Shown here one piece after another: positions 18,113 through 26,935 of a stretch of 57,500 nt of DNA; position 1 is the stretch's first letter; every line of letters starts with the position of its first letter. A program made the position numbers and the translations under genes. The stretch comes from Paenimyroides marinum. GTDB lineage: Bacteria; Bacteroidota; Bacteroidia; Flavobacteriales; Flavobacteriaceae. Below the pieces are notes generated by a model. It was not told the DNA's origin. It did no database searches and worked only from the letters and a program-made list of their open reading frames with translations. The stretch is taken from NCBI RefSeq assembly GCF_900108395.1, contig NZ_FNXE01000020.1, positions 1-57,500 on the forward strand. Direction: 5' to 3'.

Positions 18113-18949
18113 TTATCTTATACTCCAATATTCTGGACTTAATCCTGCTACAATTGAACTTGCTGCTGCACCAGTTAAAAGTTCACCAGCAGTAACTGGT
18201 GCACCAACTCCGGTTGCCGCTGTTAAAAGTGCACCAACCATTACTCCGGTTGCTCCAGCTGAATCTGCATTGGCTAAAAAGGCAATTCTTCTTCCAATAG
18301 GACCACCTTTAGCCTGAATAGTAGATGGAGCTACCAATAACTGCCATTTTTCTGAATTAATAGACCAATATTTGTATGAATCAACATAAATAGTTACAAT
18401 ATAGGCAATATTATAAAATTCTTTTTCTGTAAATCCATTAAACTTGTCAGATTCCAAGTAACTTGTTATATCTAAGTCTATTATATTATCTTGCAAACTA
18501 TTTAGGTAACTAATTTCATTAACAATGTAATTGATGTCTTTTGTAGAATCATTTACATCTTCTATTTGATTAAATACATTTTCTATATTGTTACAGTGCA
18601 CATTTAAATATTCTTTTACCAAATCTATATTAACATCCTTTTCAGTATATTGTTTAATTGTTCCTGCTGCTGATGAAACAATGTCATTTAAAGGAGTTTG
18701 TTCATTAAGATTACCATTTAATAAATTTGTATAAGCATAATCCAAAGCCAAACTATGTAATTTAGAATTTTGGATAGCATCTCTTATAACTTCAGATTTC
18801 TCTATTGCTTTTCCAGCCTTGTTTGATTGTTCTTCTTTTGTAGGTGTAGCTATTTCATTATCGTTACTACACGCCCAAAGTCCTGATGACAACATAATTA
18901 TTCCCAAAATTCCTAATGTAACTTTTTTTATATTTTGTATAATTTTCAT
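18113..18949 (-). CDS. Lipoprotein with C-terminal Gly/Ala-rich hydrophobic tail
   Basis: 278 aa. The lipobox LWAC ends a signal peptide at residues about 1-27 (cluster MLSSGLWACSNDNE), so it is lipidated. The middle (residues 45-210) is helical and polar. The last 65 residues change character: KGGPIGRRIAFLANADSAGA is followed by a Gly/Ala-rich stretch (GVMVGALLTAATGVGAPVTA) of glycine-zipper type. Such tails resemble pore-forming bacteriocins or membrane-inserting segments, but no function is established here. The GRR-x-IAF motif is shared with the lipoprotein at 20401-20973. It is probably transcribed with the gene at 18972 (22-nt gap). Confidence 0.7.
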   Translation of the reverse strand: MKIIQNIKKVTLGILGIIMLSSGLWACSNDNEIATPTKEEQSNKAGKAIEKSEVIRDAIQNSKLHSLALDYAYTNLLNGNLNEQTPLNDIVSSAAGTIKQYTEKDVNIDLVKEYLNVHCNNIENVFNQIEDVNDSTKDINYIVNEISYLNSLQDNIIDLDITSYLESDKFNGFTEKEFYNIAYIVTIYVDSYKYWSINSEKWQLLVAPSTIQAKGGPIGRRIAFLANADSAGATGVMVGALLTAATGVGAPVTAGELLTGAAASSIVAGLSPEYWSIR

Positions 18950-18971
18950 CTTTATTTAATTTACTATTGTT

Positions 18972-19484
18972 TTAGTTTTGCTGTACGTTTAGATCAATAT
19001 AAAAAGTTTCATCGTCTGCCTGAACAACTTTTGCTACTTGCTTTATCACTCGTGTTTCTGGGCTAAACTCTAATTCATTCAAGACCTCAGGTGCTAATAA
19101 AAAATCATTATCTACCTCAAAAGTCCCATCGGTGAAGTATTCTGTGTTTGTTTGGTAGGTTTCCATACTCATAGATAATCTCATTGTGAAATGATCTATT
19201 CTTCCAATTCCATCAGACGGATGAGTTCCAGGTCCTGGCAATGTTAAATCTATGCAAATTCCAGAATTAGCAGGTACACATTTTAAATTTACATCATAAG
19301 CTCTTCCAAATCCTAATGTACTTGGAATAATTCTTATATCACTAAATGCTTTAGCTGCCATAGCTGTTTGCTCTGTTGTGGTATTGTTAGTTGTTGTAGC
19401 ATCGTCGTTACTACAAGAAAATAAGCTTACTGATAAAATTGCAGCTCCGAAAAGAGCGAATACTGATGATTTGATATTTTTCAT
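18972..19484 (-). CDS. Small secreted lipoprotein, unknown family
   Basis: 170 aa with signal peptide and lipobox LFSC (SVSLFSCSNDD). A Thr/Asn-rich linker follows (residues about 25-42). The mature domain has a Cys pair (C68 in NLKCVPANSGIC, C77) that could form a disulfide; it then reads LTLPGPGTHPSDGIGR and ends in a beta-rich segment ETFYIDLNVQQ. I do not recognise the family. It is the first gene of a likely three-gene transcript (this gene, the 278-aa lipoprotein, the 52-aa membrane protein). Confidence 0.65.
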   Translation of the reverse strand: MKNIKSSVFALFGAAILSVSLFSCSNDDATTTNNTTTEQTAMAAKAFSDIRIIPSTLGFGRAYDVNLKCVPANSGICIDLTLPGPGTHPSDGIGRIDHFTMRLSMSMETYQTNTEYFTDGTFEVDNDFLLAPEVLNELEFSPETRVIKQVAKVVQADDETFYIDLNVQQN

Positions 19485-20400
19485 ATCTTTTGTTTAAGTT
19501 TATGCAGTTTTGTTTTAATTGTTTTTTAAACTGCGGATTAATTAATTTGTTTAATTTTTTGTTTGTTTCGGCGCAAACGGTTTACGTCACTGTCGCTACG
19601 TTTACTTGGGTGTTTTTATTACTTTTTTGTTTTGCTTTTTTAACTTCGCCAAAGTTTAAAACTTTGGCGAAGTTTGTTCTGATGTTATTTGTTTTAAGGT
19701 TAAACTTTTAATTTGGTTCTTGAATAAATACTGTCTTAACTTCTCGACTTCGCTCGAAGTGACGGATTTTCGACTTTATAGTTCTCGATACAAAATCTTT
19801 CAGATTTTTACTCGAACTGACGTTACGACATTTGACTTTAAGACGTTCGACTTTATGACGTTTAATTTTGTAATTTGTTTCGCAAAAGCGGTATTCGCGA
19901 CTACCGCCCTCCGAAACAAATTTTTATAACGGTTTGGTTATTGGTTTTTAGTCGTAATGTTCAAAGTCAAATGTCTTAAAGTCGTTGGACATTATGACTT
20001 TATAATTCTCAACAGGCTCGAACGGATGTTCTTTTGTTTTTTTACCACATAGATACAATAGGATAAAAAATGTTTAAGCTTTACATAGTTTCCACCAATG
20101 GCGAAACACATAGCTGTATTCTTTATTTATTATTGTAATTCTATGTTTCTATGTGTTTTTTTGTTTTTTATACTTCGGCAGGCTCAGCAACCACAAGCAC
20201 GAACTGATGTTCTTTTGTTTTTTACCACATAGCTTTTCTATCTATCTTTTGTCATTCCGACAGAGCGAGGCACGAGCGACGAGGAATCTCTTTTAAATAA
20301 GAGAGATGTTTCGACAAGCTCAACATGACAAACCAAACATTACGACATTTGACGTTAAGACGTTTGACTTTAAGACTTTAGTACTATTTAGCTGATAGTT
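19485..20400. repeat. Gene-free island of dispersed repeats
   Basis: About 0.9 kb with no convincing gene. It holds a perfect 16-bp-arm palindrome at 19642-19674 (AACTTCGCCAAAGTTT and its complement). A roughly 10-bp-period series of GACTTTAAGAC-like units occurs at about 19823-19865, inverted at about 19950-20000, and again at about 20338-20385. A 28-bp direct repeat (core GATGTTCTTTTGTTTTTT, then ACCACATAG) lies at 20023-20052 and 20204-20232. Segments such as GTCATTCCGACAGAGCGAGG and TTTCGACAAGCTCAACATGA (20250-20330) look like interspersed elements typical of flavobacterial spacers. Confidence 0.7.
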
Positions 20401-20973
20401 CTATTGCCCTGCATACAACACCGCTTGCGTAAAGCTGTATTGTGCCCCGTACGCAAAAGCAATGGTTCTTCTACCTCTAATATCATCATCATAACCGTTG
20501 CCATTATTGTCGTTGTACAGGGCAGCCAAGGTTTGTACCAACCGGTATTCTTGCGGTTCTAATGTGCTTTTGGCTGTTTCGTCATTGTACCGTTGGTTTA
20601 GTACCGCATACATCATTGTTTTAGCGGTTGCCGAATAATTAAAATGTTCAATATACCCTGCGTCGGCTGTTGTTAAAAATGCTATTTGTTTTAAATCCAA
20701 AGGTTTATATGGTGTTGTTTCATCACTATGCGGTATGTATTGGTTTACGTGCTGTTCAAACCGCAACAGGTTTTCTGCGTAGGTTTCGTCTTGGTTATAT
20801 ACAAAACTGCTTAAAATGCTTTGATACATTTGGTAATCGTTTGCTTCTGCACTTTTTGCCTGTTGTAAGGCTATGGTTTGTTTTTTTGTTTCTGGTGCGA
20901 ATGCTTCGTTGTCTGTTTCGCAGGCGCTGCATAAAGCAGCAATTGCTACAGCCCATAAAAAATATTTGTTCAT
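20401..20973 (-). CDS. Lipoprotein sharing a GRR-x-IAF C-terminal motif
   Basis: 190 aa with a signal peptide and lipobox (IAALCSACETDNE, Cys 18). The mature part is helical and rich in Tyr and Gln. Near the C-terminus it reads NNNGNGYDDDIRGRRTIAFA and then ends in a short tail YGAQYSFTQAVLYAGQ. The GRR-x-IAF element matches GRRIAF in the 278-aa lipoprotein, suggesting a shared family or a common recognition tail. The gene is divergent from the regulator at 21226; the four 14-bp sites at 21055-21129 lie upstream of it. The function is unknown. Confidence 0.65.
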   Translation of the reverse strand: MNKYFLWAVAIAALCSACETDNEAFAPETKKQTIALQQAKSAEANDYQMYQSILSSFVYNQDETYAENLLRFEQHVNQYIPHSDETTPYKPLDLKQIAFLTTADAGYIEHFNYSATAKTMMYAVLNQRYNDETAKSTLEPQEYRLVQTLAALYNDNNGNGYDDDIRGRRTIAFAYGAQYSFTQAVLYAGQ

Positions 20974-21054
20974 TTTGTTTCGAGATTTTTAATGGAGCTG
21001 CCCGGGTAGCTTTTTGTTCGGTTACAAAATTGCAGGGTTTTTAAATAATGCACT

Positions 21055-21129
21055 CGCAATATGGTACATATTTTAAAATGTACGATTTTGCGAGTCGCAG
21101 AATTGTACAAAAACCCGCAGAATGGTACA
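21055..21129. promoter_or_regulatory. Four iterated 14-bp operator-like sites
   Basis: Sites matching CGCARWATBGTACA occur at 21055-21068 (plus), 21079-21092 (minus), 21096-21109 (plus) and 21116-21129 (plus). The last two start 20 bp apart and the first and third 41 bp apart, close to whole turns of the helix. They lie between the divergent lipoprotein gene and the AraC-type regulator gene, so the regulator is the obvious candidate binder. Confidence 0.65.
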
Positions 21130-21195
21130 TTTTATTCTGTTAAACAGTTTGTTTTTAGTCGATTATAAAAAAGGTGTCTTTCCGTAAAAAAGTTG

Positions 21196-21203
21196 TATTT
21201 TTG
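21196..21203 (+). promoter_or_regulatory. Promoter -7 box of the regulator gene
   Basis: TATTTTTG fits TAnnTTTG and lies 22 nt before the ATG at 21226. The -33 element is poor (TTTC at about 21179), which would suit an activator-dependent promoter. Confidence 0.5.
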
Positions 21204-21225
21204 CGATTGATTTAATGTTTTGCAG

Positions 21226-23077
21226 ATGCTTTTTTACTTTAAAAACACTTTTTTTGCGATAGTTTGTACTTTTTTGCTACCCGTTTTTTTTGCTTTTGGG
21301 CAAACGGCGGCAACTTCGTATGAAAAGTTGTGGAAAATGATTGATGCTGACAGCACACCCAACGAACAAAAACTACATTATTTAGACCAATATCTTGAAA
21401 AAGCCCAACAAGAAAACAACCTGTTAGAAGAATATCAGGCATTAAAAAAAAAAGACCTATATTGTTCCGTTTAATGAAGCGGTAATGATTCTGCATAAAA
21501 TGCACCCGCTGGTGCAGAAGTTAGCGAACGACAGCATTATGGGGAATTTTTATAACCGGAGTACCGTATTATATTACAAGCACCGTTATTTTAAGCAGGC
21601 ATTAGACTATGCCATAGCATCGGAAGCCTTTAACGAGAAAATCAACAATCTTTACAACCTCAATTCTGCCCGTATAGATATTGGTAATATTTATTACCAC
21701 ACAAAATATTATGACAAAGCGGTTGCTTATTTTACGCAGGCAAAAGATTATTACCAAAGTGGCAAGGGATATAACCATATACAGTGGTATATCAGTTGCC
21801 TATATAGTTTGGGAAAAACGTATTTAGAACAAGATGACACAGCAGCCTTGCAAAGCGTTATTAAAGAAAGCGAAAAAGCACTTCCGCGGTTAAAACCCCG
21901 GGACCGCCAATTTGAAACTGCTTATTTAAATTACCTGAAAGGTGGGCTGGCTTTTTTGCAAAAAGAGTTGCCGGCTGCCCGGCAGTTTTTAGAAACTGCG
22001 TTACCTGAAATTAAACAAAACGGCGATTTTACCAATGAACACGTGGTGTATCTGTATTTGGGAAAAATTTTGTGGGAGCAAAACAACAAATACGAAGCGG
22101 TAACTTATTTTAACAAGATAGACAGCCTGTTTAATGAAAAAAAGTTTTTGAATTACGAGCTGCGCGAAACGTATGATTATTTAGCTGCTTATTACAAAGA
22201 AATCGGGCAAACGGCATTGCAGTTACAGGCTGTTGAAAATCTGAACCTATTGAACCAGCAATTTGAAAAAGAACAAAAAAGCATTACCGACCGCCTGCAC
22301 AACGAGCTGGAAACAAAAAAAATAGAAACAGAGCGTAGCCAACTGCAAAAAAAGTTGAACAGTAATAAGAGAACTTATACTCTATGGTTGGTGGTTGCAG
22401 GGGTGGTGCTATTGCTGCTTACCGTGTATTCGTACCGTAAAAACCGCGATCAGAAAAAATTAAAACAGAAGTTCAATGAGCTGTTGGATACAGCGACAGA
22501 AGAAAAGCACCAGCAAAAAAATGATGTTTTAGGGACTGAGGCACTTCAAGAACCAACTGTTGAAGTACCAAGGCAACCGGAAGAATCGGCTGCCGAAATA
22601 ACAACGCAGACAGAAGCTGCCCCACAGAAGAATAATATATCTTCTCAACAGGTAAATGAACAACGTCTTTTCAGGGCATTAGAGAAATTTGAGCAAGAAA
22701 AAGGTTTTCTAAAACTTATAAAGGCAGAAGACGGTTCTTTGAGAGCCTTAAAAATAGAAGATCTTGTGGAACAGCTGGCAACTAACCGAACCACCTTGTC
22801 TCATTTTCTAAATACCCACAAAGGCGGTTTTACCACCTATATTGTAAAACTACGTATAAAGCAAATGACAATTGATTTACGCGCAAATAAGGAACTGCGG
22901 AAAAAAAGTGTGCAAGAGCTTTCTGAACTATATGGTTTTGCCAGTCTGCGGTCTTTTAATATACAGTTTAAAGAACAAACCGGTTTAACGCCTTCTTATT
23001 TTGTTAAAGAATTAGAGTTAAGAATGGCTGAGGAAAAAGCTGGTTTAGAAGCAGAAAATAAGATTAAGAAAGAATAG
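21226..23077 (+). CDS. TPR-transmembrane-AraC regulator, frameshifted at an A10 tract
   Basis: Frame 1 runs from ATG 21226 (signal/anchor MLFYFKNTFFAIVCTFLLPV) to a stop at 21474. Frame 2 is open from 21446 to 23077. The switch point is a run of ten A at 21444-21453; with nine A the reading continues LKKKTYIVPFNEAVMILHKM and gives one 616-aa protein. That protein has a signal peptide, periplasmic TPR helices (about residues 90-330), a coiled coil, a membrane helix (TLWLVVAGVVLLLLTVYSY, near 385-405), a linker, and a C-terminal AraC-type HTH (from about LVEQLATNRTTLSHFLNTH). The family senses in the envelope and binds DNA in the cytoplasm. The break could be phase variation, polymerase slippage, a true lesion or a sequencing error. 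Confidence 0.8.
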
Positions 23078-23267
23078 TTTAAAGAAAACGAAAGGTATAG
23101 CTATGTAGTTTTTGTGTGCTACAAAGTATTTGTAAAGCCTCACAAGTTTAATGTGTTTATCGGTGGAATCAGTGGTAAAAAAAGAAAAAATAACCGCTGA
23201 TCTGGTATTTGAGGTAAGGGAAAGATGATGTCAAAAGGATATAATATAATTTTTAAAAGTGAAGAAT

Positions 23268-23299
23268 AAAAAAAAGCTGCTATAATTATAGCAGCTTTT
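23268..23299. terminator. Bidirectional terminator (cold-shock gene)
   Basis: Perfect 28-bp palindrome AAAAGCTGCTATAA / TTATAGCAGCTTTT with T-runs on the minus strand. It lies 35 nt after the cold-shock gene stop and also faces the regulator gene. Confidence 0.85.
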
Positions 23300-23333
23300 A
23301 TGGAATTCAAATAATATAGATTTTCAATATATA

Positions 23334-23528
23334 TTATAAAACAACAACGTCTGTTGCGATTTTTCCTTTTTTTCCGTCAGCTTCAACGTAGTTAACTTGA
23401 TCACCGTCTTTTAATTCTCTTGATTTAATTCCAGAGATGTGAACAAAAATGTCTTCTCCTGTTGTTTCGTCTGTAATAAAACCAAATCCTTTTGATTCAT
23501 TGAAGAACTTTACTGTACCTGTTCTCAT
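23334..23528 (-). CDS. Cold-shock domain protein (CspA family)
   Basis: A 64-aa OB-fold single-stranded nucleic-acid-binding protein. RNP1 is KGFGFI (residues 13-18) and RNP2 is DIFVHIS (26-32), both intact. The family acts as an RNA chaperone and is often induced on temperature downshift or in stationary phase. It is monocistronic, with a good promoter 29 nt upstream of the ATG and a strong terminator. The short leader argues against the long thermosensing 5' UTR known from E. coli cspA. Confidence 0.95.
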   Translation of the reverse strand: MRTGTVKFFNESKGFGFITDETTGEDIFVHISGIKSRELKDGDQVNYVEADGKKGKIATDVVVL

Positions 23529-23556
23529 TGATATAAAATAAATAATTAATAATGTG

Positions 23557-23586
23557 TAAAGATAGACTTTTTAAACTGTTTTCAAA
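23557..23586 (-). promoter_or_regulatory. Promoter of the cold-shock gene
   Basis: TTTG (23583-23586) and TATCTTTA (23557-23564) on the minus strand, 18 nt apart: a near-perfect Bacteroidota promoter. Confidence 0.7.
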
Positions 23587-23817
23587 GTTTTTGTGCATTT
23601 TATTTAAATTATTTTTTTGAGGTCATTATTTAACTACACCTATTTATATCTCTATCTAAATCATACGCTCTTTTTATCGTTAATTTCATTCGGTTTGTAA
23701 GTCCGTGTCTGAGTTTCGGTAGCTGTCAGGAGAGGAATGTTTAGGATTCTTCAATTCCTGTGTTGCTTTCAGAATGATAAATCTCTGATTTAAACAGATA
23801 TTTTGTCTATATAAAAC
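23587..23817. other. Gene-free spacer
   Basis: The 318-nt interval between the cold-shock gene and accC holds, beyond the promoter and terminator listed, only AT-rich sequence and a weak stem-loop (AGGAAT...ATTCCT at about 23733-23758). No ORF or RNA was recognised. Confidence 0.5.
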
Positions 23818-23848
23818 AAAAAAGTCGAGCTAAACTCGACTTTTTTTT
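23818..23848. terminator. Bidirectional terminator of the acc operon
   Basis: AAAAGTCGAG / CTCGACTTTT with a 5-nt loop, A-run before and T-run after. It overlaps the accC stop codon. Confidence 0.85.
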
Positions 23849-25202
23849 AATCCTCTACAACAGGTTTTTGTATTTTAAATGTTTCCATAAATGCTGTAGT
23901 ATAATTTCCTGCAACATAATCCGGATTGTCCATTAACTGTCTGTGGAACGGAATGGTAGTTTTAACACCTTCTATAACAAACTCATCTAATGCGCGTTTC
24001 ATTTTGCTGATGGCCTCTTCACGTGTTTGTGCCGTAGTAATTAACTTGGCAATCATGGAATCGTAATTTGGCGGAATAGTGTAGCCAGAATACACGTGGG
24101 TATCTAAACGAACCCCGTGACCGCCCGGTGCGTGTAAGGTAGTGATTCTGCCCGGTGACGGACGGAAATCGTTGAACGGATCCTCGGCGTTTATACGGCA
24201 TTCGATAGAGTGTAGTTCCGGAAGGTAGTTTTTACCAGAAATCGGCACACCTGCAGCTACTAAAATCTGCTCTCGTATTAAGTCGTAATCAATTACCTGT
24301 TCTGTAATAGGGTGTTCTACCTGAATACGGGTGTTCATTTCCATAAAATAGAAATTACGGTCTTTATCTACCAGGAATTCAATGGTTCCCGCACCTTCGT
24401 ATTTAATATATTCGGCAGCTTTTACAGCGGCTTCACCCATCTTTAAACGTAATTCGTCAGTCATGAAAGGTGACGGAGTTTCTTCAGTCAATTTCTGGTG
24501 ACGACGCTGGATAGAACAATCGCGTTCTGATAAATGGCATGCTTTTCCGTAAGAATCACCAACAACCTGAATTTCGATATGGCGTGGATCAACAATCAGT
24601 TTTTCCATATACATACCATCGTTTCCAAAAGCAGCGGCAGCTTCCTGACGGGCACTTTCCCAGGCTTTCTCTAGCTCTTCTTCTTTCCAGATTTCGCGCA
24701 TTCCTTTACCACCACCACCTGCGGTTGCTTTCATCATAACCGGATAACCGATTTCTTTGGCAACTTTTCCGGCGTGTTCTAAAGATTCTAATAAACCGTC
24801 AGAACCCGGTACACATGGTACGCCGGCAGCTTTCATGGTTTCTTTTGCAGTAGCTTTATCGCCCATTCTGTCAATCATTTCCGGAGATGCACCAATGAAT
24901 TTGATGCCGTGCTTTTGACATAATTCAGAAAATTTTGCATTTTCAGACAAGAAACCATATCCCGGGTGTATGGCGTCGGCATTTGTTATTTCAGCTGCTG
25001 CGATAATGTTCGACATTTTTAAGTACGATTGTGCACTTGGTGCCGGACCAATACAAACTGCTTCGTCTGCAAAACGCACGTGCAAGCTGTCAGCATCGGC
25101 AGTAGAATAAACCGCAACGGTTTTAATACCCATTTCTCTACATGTTCTTATAACACGTAAAGCAATTTCACCACGGTTTGCAATTAATATTTTTTTAAAC
25201 AT
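23847..25202 (-). CDS. accC: Acetyl-CoA carboxylase, biotin carboxylase subunit
   Basis: A 451-aa biotin carboxylase with the ATP-grasp fold. It starts [20 protein letters not shown] (N-terminal Rossmann-like domain), has the glycine-rich ATP loop [13 protein letters not shown] (about residues 158-170), and the catalytic segment [18 protein letters not shown] (about 290-307) with the key Glu, Asn and Arg. It carboxylates the biotin on AccB with bicarbonate and ATP, the first step of fatty-acid synthesis. It lies 46 nt after accB and last in the fabH-accB-accC group. Normal length. Confidence 0.97.
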   Translation of the reverse strand: MFKKILIANRGEIALRVIRTCREMGIKTVAVYSTADADSLHVRFADEAVCIGPAPSAQSYLKMSNIIAAAEITNADAIHPGYGFLSENAKFSELCQKHGIKFIGASPEMIDRMGDKATAKETMKAAGVPCVPGSDGLLESLEHAGKVAKEIGYPVMMKATAGGGGKGMREIWKEEELEKAWESARQEAAAAFGNDGMYMEKLIVDPRHIEIQVVGDSYGKACHLSERDCSIQRRHQKLTEETPSPFMTDELRLKMGEAAVKAAEYIKYEGAGTIEFLVDKDRNFYFMEMNTRIQVEHPITEQVIDYDLIREQILVAAGVPISGKNYLPELHSIECRINAEDPFNDFRPSPGRITTLHAPGGHGVRLDTHVYSGYTIPPNYDSMIAKLITTAQTREEAISKMKRALDEFVIEGVKTTIPFHRQLMDNPDYVAGNYTTAFMETFKIQKPVVED

Positions 25203-25248
25203 TTGTTTTTAGTTTAAATGAAACAATGTATTTTTAAACCGTTGTTTA

Positions 25249-25737
25249 TTAAGATGGATCAACTAAAAATAATGGTTGATCAAATTCTACCGGAGAAGAA
25301 TCGTCAACTAGAACTTTAACGATTTTTCCTGAAACTTCTGATTCAATTTCGTTGAATAACTTCATTGCTTCGATCACACACAATACATCGCCTGGTTTTA
25401 CAGCAGCACCCACTTCTACAAAGGCCGCTTTGTCTGGTGATGGTTTGCGGTAGAACGTCCCAATAATAGGCGATTTTACAGTGATGTATTTAGAGTCGTC
25501 GTCGTTTGATGCAGCAACAGGAGCGGCAGGTGTTTCTGTAGTTTGTGCAGCCGGAGCAGCAGTCTGAACCTGAGGCATAGAAACCGGAATGTGCTGAATG
25601 TAATTTCCGTTTTCTATCGTAGCTTGTTCCGTTGTGGTTTTAATGGTGATTTTAAAATCGTCCATTTCTAATTTAACTTCAGTAGCTCCAGATTTTGCTA
25701 CAAATTTGATTAAATTTTGAATTTCCTTAATATCCAT
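25249..25737 (-). CDS. accB: Acetyl-CoA carboxylase, biotin carboxyl carrier protein
   Basis: 162 aa. The N-terminal domain (residues 1-45) is followed by an Ala/Pro/Thr-rich flexible linker (about 55-80) and the biotinyl domain (85-162). The biotin is attached to K126 in EAMKLFNE; the family's most common form is EAMKMMNE, so the motif is a normal variant. It carries carboxybiotin from AccC to the carboxyltransferase, whose genes are not in the window. It lies 39 nt after fabH and is co-transcribed. Confidence 0.97.
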   Translation of the reverse strand: MDIKEIQNLIKFVAKSGATEVKLEMDDFKITIKTTTEQATIENGNYIQHIPVSMPQVQTAAPAAQTTETPAAPVAASNDDDSKYITVKSPIIGTFYRKPSPDKAAFVEVGAAVKPGDVLCVIEAMKLFNEIESEVSGKIVKVLVDDSSPVEFDQPLFLVDPS

Positions 25738-25776
25738 ATAATTCTAAAATTTTGTTGTTCAGTTTTATTTTAATTT

Positions 25777-26775
25777 CTATTTTTTAGTGTAAGCCCATTT
25801 AAGGTAGATGGCACCCCAGGTAAATCCGCCACCAAAAGAGGCAAATATTAAATTATCGCCTTTTTTTAATTGATCTTCAAAATCAGCTAAAAGCAAAGGT
25901 AGTGTTGCTGAAGTGGTGTTGCCGTATTTGTGGATGTTTATTAAAACTTTTTCCTCGTTTAATCCCATACGGTGCGCAGTTGCGTCGATGATGCGTTTGT
26001 TTGCCTGATGAGGTACCAGCCAGTTAATGTCGTCGTGCGATAAATTATTGCGTTTCATAATTTGTTCGCTCACATCAGCCATGCCCGATACGGCATATTT
26101 AAAAACGGTTTTCCCGTCTTGATGTACGTAGTGTTGTTTGTTTTTAACGGTTTCTTCTGACGGAGGAAGAATAGAACCGCCGGCTTCTATCTTTAAAAAT
26201 TCACGTCCAATGCCGTCACTTCTTAAAATTTCGTCCTGAAAACCTAAACCTTCGGTATTTGGCTCGATTAAAACGGCTCCGGCTCCATCGCCAAAAATAA
26301 TGCAGGTGGCACGGTCGGTATAATCAATAATTGATGACATTTTATCGGCACCAATTAATAATACTTTTTTATATCTGCCTGATTCTACATAAGAAGTTGC
26401 TGTTGACAATCCGTATAAAAAGCTAGAACATGCGGCTTGTAAATCATAAGAAAAAGCATTTACGGCACCAATTTGTGTGGCTACATATACGCCGGTTGCT
26501 GCTACGGGCATATCGGGCGTGGTGGTTGCCATTAACACCAAATCTATTTCTTTAGGATCTAATCCTGTTTTTGCAATTAAATCTTCTGCTGCTTTAATTG
26601 CCATAAACGAAGTGCCTTTGTCTTTCTCTTTTAAAATCCGACGTTCTTTGATACCTGTTCTTGTGGTGATCCACTCATCATTTGTATCAACCATTGTCTC
26701 TAATACTTGATTAGACAATACGAAATCGGGTACATATTTACCAACGGCTGTTATGGCTGCTGTAATCTTTGTCAT
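25777..26775 (-). CDS. fabH: 3-oxoacyl-[acyl-carrier-protein] synthase III
   Basis: 332 aa with the thiolase fold. The catalytic Cys is C116 in AACSSFLYGLS, and the His and Asn are in VPHQANKRIID and HKYGNTTSAT. It condenses an acyl-CoA with malonyl-ACP to start fatty-acid chains; in Bacteroidota the primer is often branched. Clustering with accB-accC places primer condensation and malonyl-CoA supply under one transcript. Several bacteria carry fabH near rpmF and yceD, as here. Confidence 0.95.
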   Translation of the reverse strand: MTKITAAITAVGKYVPDFVLSNQVLETMVDTNDEWITTRTGIKERRILKEKDKGTSFMAIKAAEDLIAKTGLDPKEIDLVLMATTTPDMPVAATGVYVATQIGAVNAFSYDLQAACSSFLYGLSTATSYVESGRYKKVLLIGADKMSSIIDYTDRATCIIFGDGAGAVLIEPNTEGLGFQDEILRSDGIGREFLKIEAGGSILPPSEETVKNKQHYVHQDGKTVFKYAVSGMADVSEQIMKRNNLSHDDINWLVPHQANKRIIDATAHRMGLNEEKVLINIHKYGNTTSATLPLLLADFEDQLKKGDNLIFASFGGGFTWGAIYLKWAYTKK

Positions 26776-26890
26776 AAGGGGCTAAACTTAATGTTTAAAA
26801 AGTGGTGAAAATTACAAAAAAAATAGCAAATGACACCATTTTTTATTTAAAATTGCGTTTTTGTGATTAATTTGGAGCGTTTTTAAACTA

Positions 26891-26922
26891 AAAAGCTCTC
26901 GCATTGCGAGAGCTCTTTTTTT
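26891..26922. terminator. Terminator after rpmF
   Basis: AGCTCTCGC-ATT-GCGAGAGCT with flanking A4 and T7 runs; the minus-strand A-run pairs as well. It separates rpmF from fabH. Confidence 0.85.
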
Positions 26923-26935
26923 GTTTTTTATAAAA

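Noticed and set aside
19490..19711. 73-aa plus-strand ORF in the repeat island
   Set aside because: Phe/Leu-rich translation of AT-rich spacer; it contains the 33-bp palindrome and has no start context or homology signal.
19720..19929. 69-aa plus-strand ORF
   Set aside because: Its translation follows the GACTTTAAGAC repeat units (repeated TFDFKTF), so it is an artefact of the repeat.
20670..21044. 124-aa plus-strand ORF opposite the 190-aa lipoprotein
   Set aside because: Antisense shadow of a gene with a clear lipobox; runs into the operator region.
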